Positions 1 to 6,801 of a stretch of DNA of 8,073 bases are shown piece after piece. The stretch spans positions 1 through 8,073 of the forward strand of contig JAISKX010000212.1 of NCBI GenBank assembly GCA_031260765.1, in the 5' to 3' direction. This DNA is from Endomicrobium sp. (GTDB lineage Bacteria; Elusimicrobiota; Endomicrobiia; Endomicrobiales; Endomicrobiaceae). Each line of letters begins with the position of its first letter. Position 1 is the first letter of the stretch. Both the position numbers and the translations under genes were made by a program. Under the pieces are notes generated by a model. The model was not told the DNA's origin. It searched no databases and saw only the letters and a program-made list of their open reading frames with translations.

Positions 1-5
1 TGGAC

Positions 6-192
6 AGAGTTTGCCGCCTTGCTGTCGGATACGAGCGCATTCGGGGCTAATTTTTAAGGGAAATTCAAAACTTGCGGCAGATAAAGGATTTAAAGGAAAG
101 CCGCTTCGGACAGATTGAATTTCTCAACCTTAAAAATAAGCCCCTCATAGACGCGCGCTCCTATTGTATCCGACAGCAAGTCGGCAAACTCT
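6..192. repeat. Long imperfect inverted repeat, hairpin or MITE-like element
   Basis: The left arm at about 6-68 is matched by the reverse complement of the right arm at about 115-192. The outermost 27 bases (6-32) pair with one mismatch: AGAGTTTGCCG, then CTTGCTGTCGGATAC. Further in, GGGGCT-ATTTTTAAGG and GAAATTCAA pair again, separated by unequal insertions. The centre (71-110) holds a smaller GCGGC/GCCGC pair. No ORF worth reporting crosses it. It could be a MITE-type element, a decayed insertion-sequence end, or a transcribed long hairpin. The arms differ by several bases and by insertions, so it is not a fresh duplication. The pairing is seen directly; any mobility is inference. Confidence 0.75.
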
Positions 193-263
193 ATGGTCGG
201 TGACAGTTAAACATTGATGGAATAGACAAAAGCAATGACAAATAGTCCATAGTCTTATAGAAA

Positions 264-280
264 GTTTGCCAATGGCAAAC
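264..280. promoter_or_regulatory. 17-base perfect palindrome, possible operator
   Basis: GTTTGCCAATGGCAAAC has two perfect 8-base arms around a central A. It lies about 180 bases upstream of the start codon of the DUF362 gene and shares GTTTGCC with the outer end of the long inverted repeat at 6-192. It could be an operator for a dimeric repressor or a fragment of the nearby repeat family. The symmetry is seen directly; the function is not known. Confidence 0.35.
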
Positions 281-308
281 AAAAACACAAGAAACGCAAA
301 GCGGCAGT

Positions 309-350
309 AATTCCCCTATAGAGGGGTGGACGCGAAGCGGACGGGGTGGT
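309..350. repeat. GC-rich palindromic intergenic repeat
   Basis: CCCCT (313-317) pairs with AGGGG (322-326), followed by CGC-GAA-GCG (331-339) and GGGGTGG. The composition and the gcgaagcg core resemble two other spacers in this window, at 3465-3512 and 6980-7044. It is a REP-like unit, far more GC-rich than its surroundings. The rest of 193-413 (outside the palindrome at 264-280) shows neither a gene nor a convincing promoter. Confidence 0.55.
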
Positions 351-461
351 GTCGTAAAGATTTAATTAGCGATGAACACTAAATGTGGATTATGAAATCA
401 GCCATACTAATATTTGAGAAGTTGCCATTGTCATATAGTTAAATTTAAAAAGGAGATATAC

Positions 462-1451
462 ATGAAAAAATTATTTATTATTTTTGTTTTGGCGTGCTTT
501 TTTTGCGCTGGGGCAGAGGCTCAAATAAAAGGCAAACCGATTCCAATTGTTAGCGGCGCGCCTTTAGTCGGGTTAGCCAAAGGGACAAATTATGCGCAAG
601 TAACAGCGGACGCAATTGCAAATGCAGGCGGGCTTAACGGCATTGTCAAAAAGGGCAATACCGTTCTTATAAAACCAAATTTGTGTTTGCCTTGGTTTGA
701 AACTCCGCTTGCTGTGGACTATCGCGTCGTTGCGGAAGTTGTTCGTCAAGTAAAGGCTTTGGGAGCAGGACGAATCATAATTGCCGAAGGCGCTTTTGAC
801 CCAGACCCGTTTAGCGCGGCAAATCAAAAAGTGTCAAAATTCGGCACAATTACCGGCGTTGAATTTGTTGATTTAAACGCACTTACAAAAGATGATTGCT
901 ATTATATTCTTCCTCAAAACGGAGTCACAGGCAAAGCATTCTATATGCCGAAAATGTATGTTGACGCCGATGTCGTTATCAATGTTGCAAAATTAAAAAC
1001 ACATGAAGATACTATAGTTTCGCTTGGACTGAAAAATGTTTTTGGAGTTCCGCCAAAACCAATGTATTCTCGTCCCAGAGCAAAACTCGCATTACACCAT
1101 GAATACGGCAGCACTCATAATCCGATTGTGGATTTGAATTTAATAAGACTTCCAGATTTTACAGTTGTTGACGGCATTATGGGCGGCGAACGTTCCGCCC
1201 CGCGGACTGGGAAAGCGGTAAAATCGGAAATTGTGATTGCAGGACGAAATATCGCATCCGTTGACGCGGTGAGCGCATATCTCATGGGTTTTAATCCCAA
1301 AGCGATTCCCCATATCAGAATGGCGCAAGAAGTTGGAATTGGTCCCATTGATTTAACAAAAATCAATGTCTCAAATGCTAAGCCCCTTTCTAAACAAGAA
1401 ATAGACAACATGATTGTGCAATTTTCAAGCCCATATCCAAAAGGTTGGTAA
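462..1451 (+). CDS. Secreted DUF362 domain protein
   Basis: This 329-residue protein begins with an export signal (KK, a hydrophobic stretch at about residues 4-15, then AEA with likely cleavage after residue 20). The DUF362 domain fills the rest. Its typical features are the VLIKPNLC segment (68-75), the INVAKLKTHEDT segment (173-184), the GLKNVFG segment (189-195) and VDGIMGGE (237-244). Many DUF362 proteins carry 4Fe-4S ferredoxin motifs; I see no such cysteine cluster here. The ATG at 462 is chosen because an AAGGAGA site (450-456) precedes it at good spacing and the signal peptide starts there; a TTG at 414 in the same frame has no such support. metN follows 88 bases downstream, so co-transcription is likely. 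The biochemical function of this family is largely undefined. Family assignment is confident, role is not. Confidence 0.85.
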   Translation: MKKLFIIFVLACFFCAGAEAQIKGKPIPIVSGAPLVGLAKGTNYAQVTADAIANAGGLNGIVKKGNTVLIKPNLCLPWFETPLAVDYRVVAEVVRQVKALGAGRIIIAEGAFDPDPFSAANQKVSKFGTITGVEFVDLNALTKDDCYYILPQNGVTGKAFYMPKMYVDADVVINVAKLKTHEDTIVSLGLKNVFGVPPKPMYSRPRAKLALHHEYGSTHNPIVDLNLIRLPDFTVVDGIMGGERSAPRTGKAVKSEIVIAGRNIASVDAVSAYLMGFNPKAIPHIRMAQEVGIGPIDLTKINVSNAKPLSKQEIDNMIVQFSSPYPKGW

Positions 1452-1462
1452 ATATAAAAGCA

Positions 1463-1527
1463 GTTGTAGTTTTGCGTCCCTTGCGAGAAGCCTTTGCCTT
1501 TGCCGTTTTCGTTGCCGTTGTAGTTTT
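1463..1527 (+). repeat. Direct repeat in the DUF362-metN spacer
   Basis: The 11-mer GTTGTAGTTTT occurs at 1463-1473 and again at 1517-1527. Between them lies a run of imperfect TTGCC/TTTGCC/TTGCCG units (about 1494-1516). The 88-base spacer shows no SAM riboswitch core and no U-tract terminator, which fits read-through from the DUF362 gene into metN. The repeats may simply be low-complexity sequence. Confidence 0.4.
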
Positions 1528-1539
1528 TTGGAGAACAAT

Positions 1540-2583
1540 ATGCCGTTAATAGAATTAAAAAATCTAAACAAAACTTTTAAAACTAAAACCTCGTCCGTGC
1601 GGGCTTTAAACGATGTGTCTTTGTCTGTTGAAAAGGGAGATATTTTCGGCATTATCGGTTTGAGCGGGGCGGGCAAGTCAACGCTTATCCGATGCATAAA
1701 TCTTTTGGAAAGACCAGATAGCGGCGGCGTTATCATAGACGGCGAAGATATAATTAAACTCGGCGAAAAAGAAATAAGACAAAAGCGCAAAAATATCGGG
1801 ATGATTTTTCAGCATTTTAATTTGTTTAATTCGCGCACTATCGCGCAAAATATCGCTTATCCTTTACGATACGGCGGACTTACCGACGAGCAAATTGAAA
1901 ACAGAGTTAAAGAATTATTGGAAATTGTCGGTTTGGAAAGTAAAGAAAACGGTTATCCCTCTCAACTTTCAGGCGGTCAAAAACAGAGAGTGGGCATAGC
2001 AAGAGCGCTTGCGGCAAATCCGCAAATCCTCCTGTGCGATGAGGCGACAAGCGCTCTTGACCCAAAAACCACTCAATCAATTCTTGCTTTGCTTAAAGAA
2101 TTAAATAAAAAACTTGGGTTAACAATAGTGATAGTCACTCACGAAATGTCTGTGATTAAGGCTATATGCAATAAAGCCGCCATTATGGAAAATGGCGAAG
2201 TGATAGAGCAAGGCGCAATCTTTGACATTTTTTCCGTCCCGCGCCGTAAGGCTACTAAGGATTTTATAGCGACAACTTCAAATCTTCATAAAGTTTATGA
2301 TTTGCTCGAAGAGGATTCTCCCGCTTTGCATTTGAGTAAGGGCGAGACTCTTGCATATTTTAGTTATATAGGGCGCGCCGCAGTGGAATCTTTAATTTCT
2401 ACAGTGTCTGTGATGTTTGATGTGAGAATAAATATTATTTTCGGCGACCTTGACCTTATACAAGGCATGCCTATGGGCGGTTTGATAGTAATCATCGGCG
2501 GAACGGATGCAAACAAACAAAAAACAATAGATTATGTCGGGCAAAAAGGCGTCAAAGTGGAGGTATTAAAACAATATGATTGA
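1540..2583 (+). CDS. metN: Methionine-type ABC importer ATP-binding protein
   Basis: MetN is the cytoplasmic ATPase that drives uptake by the MetI permease. This 347-residue protein is of family length (about 343). It shows Walker A GLSGAGKST (40-48), the Q-loop glutamine at 91, the signature LSGGQ (143-147), Walker B ILLCDE (163-168) and the switch histidine in VTHE (201). The C-terminal part (about 265-343) matches the NIL regulatory domain, which in characterised MetN proteins binds methionine and causes transinhibition. The domain separates MetN from the related histidine and glutamine ATPases. The ATG at 1540 is preceded by GGAG (1530-1533) and fits the family N terminus. The frame stays open upstream to 1414, but that extension overlaps the DUF362 gene, is Cys/Arg-rich and has no ribosome binding site. 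The end overlaps metI by 8 bases, indicating one operon. Exact substrate (methionine or a derivative) is inferred from the family. Confidence 0.95.
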   Translation: MPLIELKNLNKTFKTKTSSVRALNDVSLSVEKGDIFGIIGLSGAGKSTLIRCINLLERPDSGGVIIDGEDIIKLGEKEIRQKRKNIGMIFQHFNLFNSRTIAQNIAYPLRYGGLTDEQIENRVKELLEIVGLESKENGYPSQLSGGQKQRVGIARALAANPQILLCDEATSALDPKTTQSILALLKELNKKLGLTIVIVTHEMSVIKAICNKAAIMENGEVIEQGAIFDIFSVPRRKATKDFIATTSNLHKVYDLLEEDSPALHLSKGETLAYFSYIGRAAVESLISTVSVMFDVRINIIFGDLDLIQGMPMGGLIVIIGGTDANKQKTIDYVGQKGVKVEVLKQYD

Positions 2584-3256
2584 TTTATTTTTCAACATTT
2601 TTCCAAATATGGCGGGCAAAGGAGAAGAATTGCTTTTATGCACGGGACAAACCCTTTTGATGATGTTCATTAGCGGAATCATTTCTTTTGCCATAGGCAT
2701 AGTTTTGGGAATCACTTTGATAGTAACGATGAAAGGCGGCATTTTAGAAAATGTAGTTTTCTGGACTATACTTGATAAAATCGTGAATTTTTTCCGTTCA
2801 GTCCCTTTCATCATTATGATTGCATTACTTATTCCCGTCACCCGCGCCATAGTCGGCACAGCCATAGGCACGACGGGCGCAATCGTCCCTTTGGTTTTCG
2901 GCACCGCTCCGTTTTTCACAAGACAGATGCAAGCCGCCTTAGCGGAGATTGAAAAAGGTTCAATAGAAGCCGCTCAATCTATGGGAACAAGTCCGCTGGG
3001 AATAATTTTTCGCATATATTTCAAAGAGAGCGTTCCGCAAATAATAAGAGGCGTGACAATAACTTTTATAAGTTTGGTAGGTCTTACCGCGATGGCAGGC
3101 GCAATCGGCGGCGGCGGTTTGGGCGATTTCGCCATAAGATATGGATATCAAAGGTATCAAACTGATGTAACAATAATCACGGTAATCATTTTGGTTGCAT
3201 TAGTAACAGTAATTCAAAGTATGGGCGATTTCATAATCAAGAAACTGTCTCATTAA
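2576..3256 (+). CDS. metI: Methionine-type ABC importer permease
   Basis: MetI is the membrane channel subunit that works as a dimer with two MetN subunits. The 226-residue product matches the family length and has about five hydrophobic segments (roughly 20-50, 62-88, 91-115, 158-180, 197-216). The cytoplasmic coupling motif EAA-x3-G lies at 131-137 (EAAQSMG) and is followed by the usual FxxYFKESVP-like stretch; this is where MetN docks. The start ATG sits inside the last codons of metN (8-base overlap), and GGAGG at 2559-2563 is a somewhat distant ribosome binding site, so translational coupling is likely. The binding protein gene metQ is separated by a 327-base repeat-filled gap rather than following directly. 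Confidence 0.95.
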   Translation: MIDLFFNIFPNMAGKGEELLLCTGQTLLMMFISGIISFAIGIVLGITLIVTMKGGILENVVFWTILDKIVNFFRSVPFIIMIALLIPVTRAIVGTAIGTTGAIVPLVFGTAPFFTRQMQAALAEIEKGSIEAAQSMGTSPLGIIFRIYFKESVPQIIRGVTITFISLVGLTAMAGAIGGGGLGDFAIRYGYQRYQTDVTIITVIILVALVTVIQSMGDFIIKKLSH

Positions 3257-3258
3257 TA

Positions 3259-3430
3259 GGTGCGGCAGAGCCGCGATACACACGGCGGGTGGGCTAAATG
3301 TTTTCCGCGACGGGATGGTCGCTTTGCCTTTTGGCGTCTTTTGACACAATTTGCTTGCTGATGTAGCGCTGCTACACGGCGCAGACAAATTCCGCCAAAA
3401 TACGCTCAAAATGCTTCGCGGAAGTGCAAT
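3259..3430. repeat. Modular intergenic repeat, copy 1 (full length)
   Basis: This repeat starts two bases after the metI stop codon. Module A is GGTGCGGC-AGA-GCCGC-GATACACACGG, a 5-bp stem at 3262-3266/3270-3274. Module B spans 3319-3422 and folds into one long hairpin capped by TGTAGC-GCT-GCTACA (3362-3376), with AATTTG/CAAATT, TTTTG/CAAAA and GCGT/ACGC arms outward, broken mostly by single mismatches. The 104 bases of module B differ at only three positions from copy 3 (6860-6963): 3354, 3385 and 3393. Copy 2 lacks its interior. Module A has no T-tract, so it is not a classical terminator, although both hairpins would form in the 3' end of the metI transcript. Confidence 0.85.
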
Positions 3431-3464
3431 AAATAAATAGGTGATATGGCTGTGGTCTTTGTCT

Positions 3465-3512
3465 GCCCCCCTTGCGGGGGAAGTCCCGAAGGGAAAGGGG
3501 GGTGGGCGAAGC
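3465..3512. repeat. GC-rich palindromic intergenic repeat
   Basis: CCCCC (3467-3471) can pair with GGGGG (3476-3480), and TCCC-GAA-GGGA follows at 3484-3494, then GGGGGG and TGGGCGAAGCC. It belongs to the same style of REP-like unit as 309-350 and shares TCCCGAAGGGA with the spacer before the second binding-protein gene (5709-5719). No coding role is visible. Confidence 0.5.
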
Positions 3513-3530
3513 CTGAAAGGGTTTGATGTT

Positions 3531-3567
3531 TTTAATAACCCCGTATTGCCTGCAAGGCAATGCGGGG
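3531..3567 (+). promoter_or_regulatory. Conserved 5' stem-loop before metQ
   Basis: A perfect 12-bp stem (one G-T wobble) joins CCCCGTATTGCC (3539-3550) to GGCAATGCGGGG (3556-3567) around the loop TGCAA. It ends 5 bases before AGGAG (3573-3577) and the metQ start. TTAATAA immediately precedes it. The same block, with loop GCA, precedes the second binding-protein gene at 5730-5763. If the TTAATA/TAATAA is a -10 element, the mRNA would begin with this hairpin, as 5' stabilising stem-loops do. That reading is inference; the duplication and pairing are seen. Confidence 0.65.
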
Positions 3568-3583
3568 AACATAGGAGATTAAA

Positions 3584-4405
3584 ATGAAAAAAATCAGTAT
3601 CGCAGTTTTCGCATTAGCAGTTGTTGTTTTAACAGCAGGAGTATTTACTTCTTGCTCCAAAAAGAAGTCTAACGAAATAATTGTCAAGGTAGGCGTGACG
3701 GGGGAAAGTCATGCTCAGTGGGATGTGGTTGCTAAGAATTTGGCTAAGGAAGGCATTAAAATTGAGTTGGTAAAGTTTGGGGATTATACTCAGCCTAATC
3801 AATCCCTTAGCGATGGGGAAATTGACCTCAATGCTTTTCAGCATTATGCTTTCTTAAACAATGAAATCAAAGTGAAAGGCTATAAACTTTCGCCTATAGG
3901 CAAAACTATTATCGCGCCTATCGGTATGTATTCCAAAAAAATAAAGTCGGCAAAAGAATTAAAATCCGGCGACAAAATCGCTATACCAAATGATTTAGTC
4001 AACGGCGGGCGCGCTTTGCTTGTTTTGCAGGCGGCGGGTATAATTACAGTAAATCCCAAAGGCGGCGCTTTGCCTAATGTCAGCGACATCACTTCCAATC
4101 CTTTAAAAATAAAATTTGTTGAAGTTGAAGCCGCTCAAACTCCGAGACTTCTTGAAGATGTCGCGGCGTCATTTATCAACGGCGGACATGCCGTTGACGC
4201 AGGCTTTAATCCTTCCAGAGACAGTTTGCTTCTTGAAAAGCAAGAAGAAGGTAAAGATAATCCATATATAAATGTCATCGCGGCAAGAACTGCCGACATC
4301 AATAATCCGACTTATAAAAGAGTTGTAGAGGCTTTTCAAACCGATGAAGTGGAACAGGTTATTTTGAAAGAATACAAAGGCGTATATCAGCCCGCTTGGA
4401 AATAA
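3584..4405 (+). CDS. metQ: Methionine-type ABC importer binding lipoprotein
   Basis: This 273-residue protein is the NlpA/MetQ-family substrate-binding subunit that delivers ligand to MetNI. It has a lipoprotein signal: charged start, hydrophobic stretch and FTSC with cysteine 24 as the acylation site. The bases at -3 and -2 (F, T) depart from the usual L-A/S, so the lipobox is atypical. Family segments are the DGEIDLNAFQH stretch (78-88) and PNDLVNGGRALLVLQ (135-149), which lines the ligand cleft in MetQ structures. AGGAG (3573-3577) lies 6 bases before the ATG. The gap to metI and the dedicated stem-loop suggest its own expression control, common for binding proteins that are needed in excess. 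The amidohydrolase gene follows after 5 bases. Ligand could be L- or D-methionine, a peptide or an N-acyl derivative. Confidence 0.93.
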   Translation: MKKISIAVFALAVVVLTAGVFTSCSKKKSNEIIVKVGVTGESHAQWDVVAKNLAKEGIKIELVKFGDYTQPNQSLSDGEIDLNAFQHYAFLNNEIKVKGYKLSPIGKTIIAPIGMYSKKIKSAKELKSGDKIAIPNDLVNGGRALLVLQAAGIITVNPKGGALPNVSDITSNPLKIKFVEVEAAQTPRLLEDVAASFINGGHAVDAGFNPSRDSLLLEKQEEGKDNPYINVIAARTADINNPTYKRVVEAFQTDEVEQVILKEYKGVYQPAWK

Positions 4406-4410
4406 AATTT

Positions 4411-5568
4411 ATGAACATAGCGCAAGAAATCATTCGTATTAGACGAGCCATTCATCAAAACCCTGAACTTAGCAGGCAGGAATATCAAACTGCGAAGTTT
4501 ATTGAGGGTGAACTTGATAAATTGCATATTCCTCATAAAAGGGTAGCAAAAACGGGTGTCGTCGGTATTCTTAAAACAGGCAAGGCGGGTAAAACTATAG
4601 CTTTAAGGGCGGATATTGACGCCTTGCCTATACAAGAAGAAAACAATATTTCTTATAAATCCAAAAATGCAGGCATAATGCACGCTTGCGGGCATGACAA
4701 TCATCTCGCTATCGTTTTGGGCGCGGCGGCTTATTTAGTTCAAAACAAAAAAGATTTGCAAGGCAATGTAAAATTTATTTTTCAGCCCAGCGAAGAAATT
4801 TCCGGCGGAGCAAAAGCGGTATTAAAGGCAGGGGCTTTTAAAAATCCAAAAGTGGACATAGTTCTGGGCGCGCATGTCAGCCCTCGCATTAAGTCGGGCA
4901 AAATCGGTATAAAGTTTGGAGCTATGATGGCGAGCGTGGACAGATTTCATATTGAGATTTTAGGTTTTATGGCTCACGGCGCGCATCCGCATTTAGGCAA
5001 AGACGCAATAACGGCGGCAGCGGAATTTATTTTGAGCGTTCAAACCATAGTGTCAAGAGAAATTGACCCATTACAGCCTGCGGTGATTACTTTGGGCAAA
5101 ATCTCAGGCGGCGACTCTTATAATATTATTTGCAAAAACATCTCAATTGACGGCACTGTCAGAACTCTTAATAGCGAAGTTAGAAAACATATAAAGGCGG
5201 CAATCATTAAGAGATTAAAATCTTTGGCTCTTGCTCACGACATAAAATACAAATTGGATTATTTTGATAATGCCAAACCTTTAATCAACAATCAAAAGAT
5301 AGCAGATTTTTGTTTAAAGACCGCCCAAGAATTTTATGGAAAAAACAATGTGATAATAATAGAAAAGCCCGTTATGGGCGGAGAGGATTTTAGCGAATAT
5401 CTCGAAGTTGCCGAAGGCAATTTTCTAAATATCGGCACAAACAAAAACAAACAAACCGCATATCCGCATCACAATAGCAAATTTAATGTTGACGAAGATG
5501 CTTTGCCGAAAGCCGCACAATACTTAGCATACACAATCCAAAAACTATTAAAAGAGCGATGTAGATAA
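4411..5568 (+). CDS. M20 family metal-dependent amidohydrolase
   Basis: This 385-residue cytoplasmic protein (no signal peptide) is an M20D-type amidohydrolase, related to hippurate hydrolase, IAA-amino acid hydrolase and B. subtilis YxeP-like N-acyl amino acid deacylases. It shows RRAIHQNPEL (11-20), RADIDALPI (66-74), HACGHD with likely metal ligands C93 and H95, the catalytic/metal pair E128-E129, GAHV with H155, GGEDF (323-327) and YPHHNSKF with H354. The order is a split catalytic domain with a small dimerisation domain between (about 170-285). The start is taken at ATG 4411; an in-frame TTG at 4396 would overlap metQ. The ribosome binding site is weak (GGAAA at 4398-4402), so translation is probably coupled to metQ, 5 bases upstream. 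This tight pairing suggests that it cleaves the imported compound to free the amino acid. The exact substrate is unknown. Confidence 0.93.
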   Translation: MNIAQEIIRIRRAIHQNPELSRQEYQTAKFIEGELDKLHIPHKRVAKTGVVGILKTGKAGKTIALRADIDALPIQEENNISYKSKNAGIMHACGHDNHLAIVLGAAAYLVQNKKDLQGNVKFIFQPSEEISGGAKAVLKAGAFKNPKVDIVLGAHVSPRIKSGKIGIKFGAMMASVDRFHIEILGFMAHGAHPHLGKDAITAAAEFILSVQTIVSREIDPLQPAVITLGKISGGDSYNIICKNISIDGTVRTLNSEVRKHIKAAIIKRLKSLALAHDIKYKLDYFDNAKPLINNQKIADFCLKTAQEFYGKNNVIIIEKPVMGGEDFSEYLEVAEGNFLNIGTNKNKQTAYPHHNSKFNVDEDALPKAAQYLAYTIQKLLKERCR

Positions 5569-5644
5569 GGTGCGGCTAAAGCCGCGATACACACGGATGG
5601 CGGGACAGTTAGGCGCGACGGGATGGTCGCTTCGCGGAAGTGCA
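5569..5644. repeat. Modular intergenic repeat, copy 2 (lacks the hairpin)
   Basis: It begins immediately after the amidohydrolase stop with module A (GGTGCGGC-TAAA-GCCGC-GATACACACGG; stem 5572-5576/5581-5585), and continues with GCGACGGGATGGTCGCTT as in copy 1. At GCTT (5629-5632) it jumps directly to CGCGGAAGTGCAA, which in copy 1 lies 92 bases further on, after a second GCTT (3413-3416). Thus nearly all of the module B hairpin is absent, with the junction at a 4-base repeat. Confidence 0.8.
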
Positions 5645-5705
5645 ACAATGCAACAAATCAAAACAAAAGAGGAAAGGGATAAAAACTAAAATCATCGCTT
5701 CCTCT

Positions 5706-5722
5706 AAATCCCGAAGGGATTT
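5706..5722. other. Short hairpin in the M20-SBP spacer
   Basis: AAATCCC-GAA-GGGATTT forms a perfect 7-bp stem with a 3-base loop. It is followed by TATGTAG rather than a clean T-run, so it is at best a weak terminator. The core TCCCGAAGGGA is also found in the spacer before metQ (3484-3494), so it may be a fragment of the same intergenic repeat family. Confidence 0.4.
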
Positions 5723-5729
5723 TATGTAG

Positions 5730-5763
5730 TTAATAACCCCGTATTGCCGCAGGCAATGCGGGG
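5730..5763 (+). promoter_or_regulatory. Conserved 5' stem-loop before second binding-protein gene
   Basis: CCCCGTATTGCC (5737-5748) pairs with GGCAATGCGGGG (5752-5763) around GCA: the same 12-bp stem as before metQ with a loop two bases shorter. TTAATAA precedes both, and GGGGAACA then an AGGAG follow both. Here AGGAG (5768-5772) lies 6 bases before the ATG. Both arms are identical between the copies while the flanks differ, so the stem is a defined module shared by two binding-protein genes. Confidence 0.65.
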
Positions 5764-5778
5764 AACAAGGAGAGTAAA

Positions 5779-6801
5779 ATGAAACAATCAGTAATGAAGT
5801 GCGTAGTTGTTGTTTTGACGGTTTTGATTTCTTTGCCGTCTTTGTCGTTTGGCGCTTTGGATAAAACAAAATATCCAAACGGACAAACGCAAATATCTTA
5901 TAGCGGGTCTATCTGCGGGTCGCCTACTGCTATTGCAAAAGAAAAAGGGTTTTTTGAAGAAGAAGGGGTTTTGGTTGATGTCGTGGGCGGAGTGTCTTTT
6001 GAAGTTCAAAGAACCGCTCTTGCCACAGGGAAAATCGCAGTCGTCAACGGCGACTTTCAGTTTTTTCCCGCCGTCAATAACGGCATAGATGTAAAACTGA
6101 TTAGCGGTTTGCACGAAGGCTGCATGAAAGTTTTAGTCCTGAAGAATTCTAAGATAAAGACAATTCAGGATTTAAAAGGCAAAACAATCGCCGTTGACGA
6201 AATCGGCGGAACGCCTATGTCTTATGTTTCAGTTCTCGTGGGAAGCATTGGAATCAATCCTCAAACAGAAATCGTTTGGAAACCTTTTCCCAATGACCAA
6301 CTTATAGCCGCTGTTGAAAAGGGCGAAGTTGATGTTATCGCCGCTTGGGATCCTTTCGCCACTCTCGCAGAACAGAGCGGAAAGTTTAGAGTTTTAAGCG
6401 ATTTGAGCAAAGACCCTCTATTTGCAGGAAAGAATTGCTGCTTTTTATTTGCTTCAGGAAAACTCGTAAAAACTAATCCCGGACAAATCGCCGCAATTCT
6501 TAGAGCATATCACAAAGCCGTCGCATGGATGGGAACAAATCCCGACGAAGCCGCAAAAATCCTCGTAGGCAAAAAATATGTCGCTACCGATAATGTGAAA
6601 TTGGTCGGCAGACTTATAAAGGATTATCAATACGGAAATCATCATGGCGAAAAATCCAATGCAGAAGCGAAAGCCGACGCTTTGTATTTTGCCGATTGGT
6701 TGACGAAAATCGGATATTTACCGGCAAAACTTGATACGAAGAAATTTGTGGACAACCTATATGTAGACATCTTCGCATTAGAAGCCGCCAAAAAGAAGTA
6801 A
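5779..6801 (+). CDS. Periplasmic ABC binding protein, NMT1/THI5-SsuA type
   Basis: This 340-residue protein has an N-terminal export signal (hydrophobic stretch at about 8-24, cleavage near 25-26) and no lipobox cysteine in the usual place. The body fits the NMT1/THI5-like fold used for sulfonates, taurine, nitrate or pyrimidine precursors: AIAKEKGFFEEEGVLVDVV (51-69), AVVNGDF (87-93), DLKGKTIAVDEIGGTP (131-146) and GEVDVIAAWDPFA (182-194). It is unrelated in sequence to MetQ. No matching permease or ATPase lies in the window; the partner may be downstream, elsewhere, or possibly MetNI, which would be unusual. AGGAG at 5768-5772 supports the ATG. The ligand cannot be read from the sequence; the location beside a methionine importer makes a sulfur compound an attractive guess only. 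Confidence 0.85.
   Translation: MKQSVMKCVVVVLTVLISLPSLSFGALDKTKYPNGQTQISYSGSICGSPTAIAKEKGFFEEEGVLVDVVGGVSFEVQRTALATGKIAVVNGDFQFFPAVNNGIDVKLISGLHEGCMKVLVLKNSKIKTIQDLKGKTIAVDEIGGTPMSYVSVLVGSIGINPQTEIVWKPFPNDQLIAAVEKGEVDVIAAWDPFATLAEQSGKFRVLSDLSKDPLFAGKNCCFLFASGKLVKTNPGQIAAILRAYHKAVAWMGTNPDEAAKILVGKKYVATDNVKLVGRLIKDYQYGNHHGEKSNAEAKADALYFADWLTKIGYLPAKLDTKKFVDNLYVDIFALEAAKKK

Noticed and set aside
414..461. TTG start extending the DUF362 protein by 16 residues
   Set aside because: It would spoil the signal peptide, and the ATG at 462 has a strong AAGGAGA site.
573..827. Minus-strand open frames inside the DUF362, metN, metI and metQ genes and the repeat gaps
   Set aside because: They lie opposite well-supported genes or run across repeats, show no family features, and have no ribosome binding site that I can see; they read as shadows.
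1414..1539. In-frame 42-codon extension at the 5' end of metN
   Set aside because: It overlaps the DUF362 gene, has a Cys/Arg-rich composition unlike any MetN, and lacks a ribosome binding site; the ATG at 1540 has GGAG and matches the family N terminus.
1452..1539. SAM riboswitch or T-box ahead of the methionine transport genes
   Set aside because: No SAM-I core, no T-box sequence and no terminator are seen here or at 193-461, so no known methionine-responsive leader can be claimed.
3262..3274. Module A hairpin after metI as a rho-independent terminator
   Set aside because: The 5-bp GC stem is followed by GATACACACGG, not a T-tract; the same holds for the other two copies.
3257..3583. CRISPR array or tandem repeats in the metI-metQ gap
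   Set aside because: The repeats are palindromic modules each present once per gap, with no regular repeat-spacer pattern and no cas gene.
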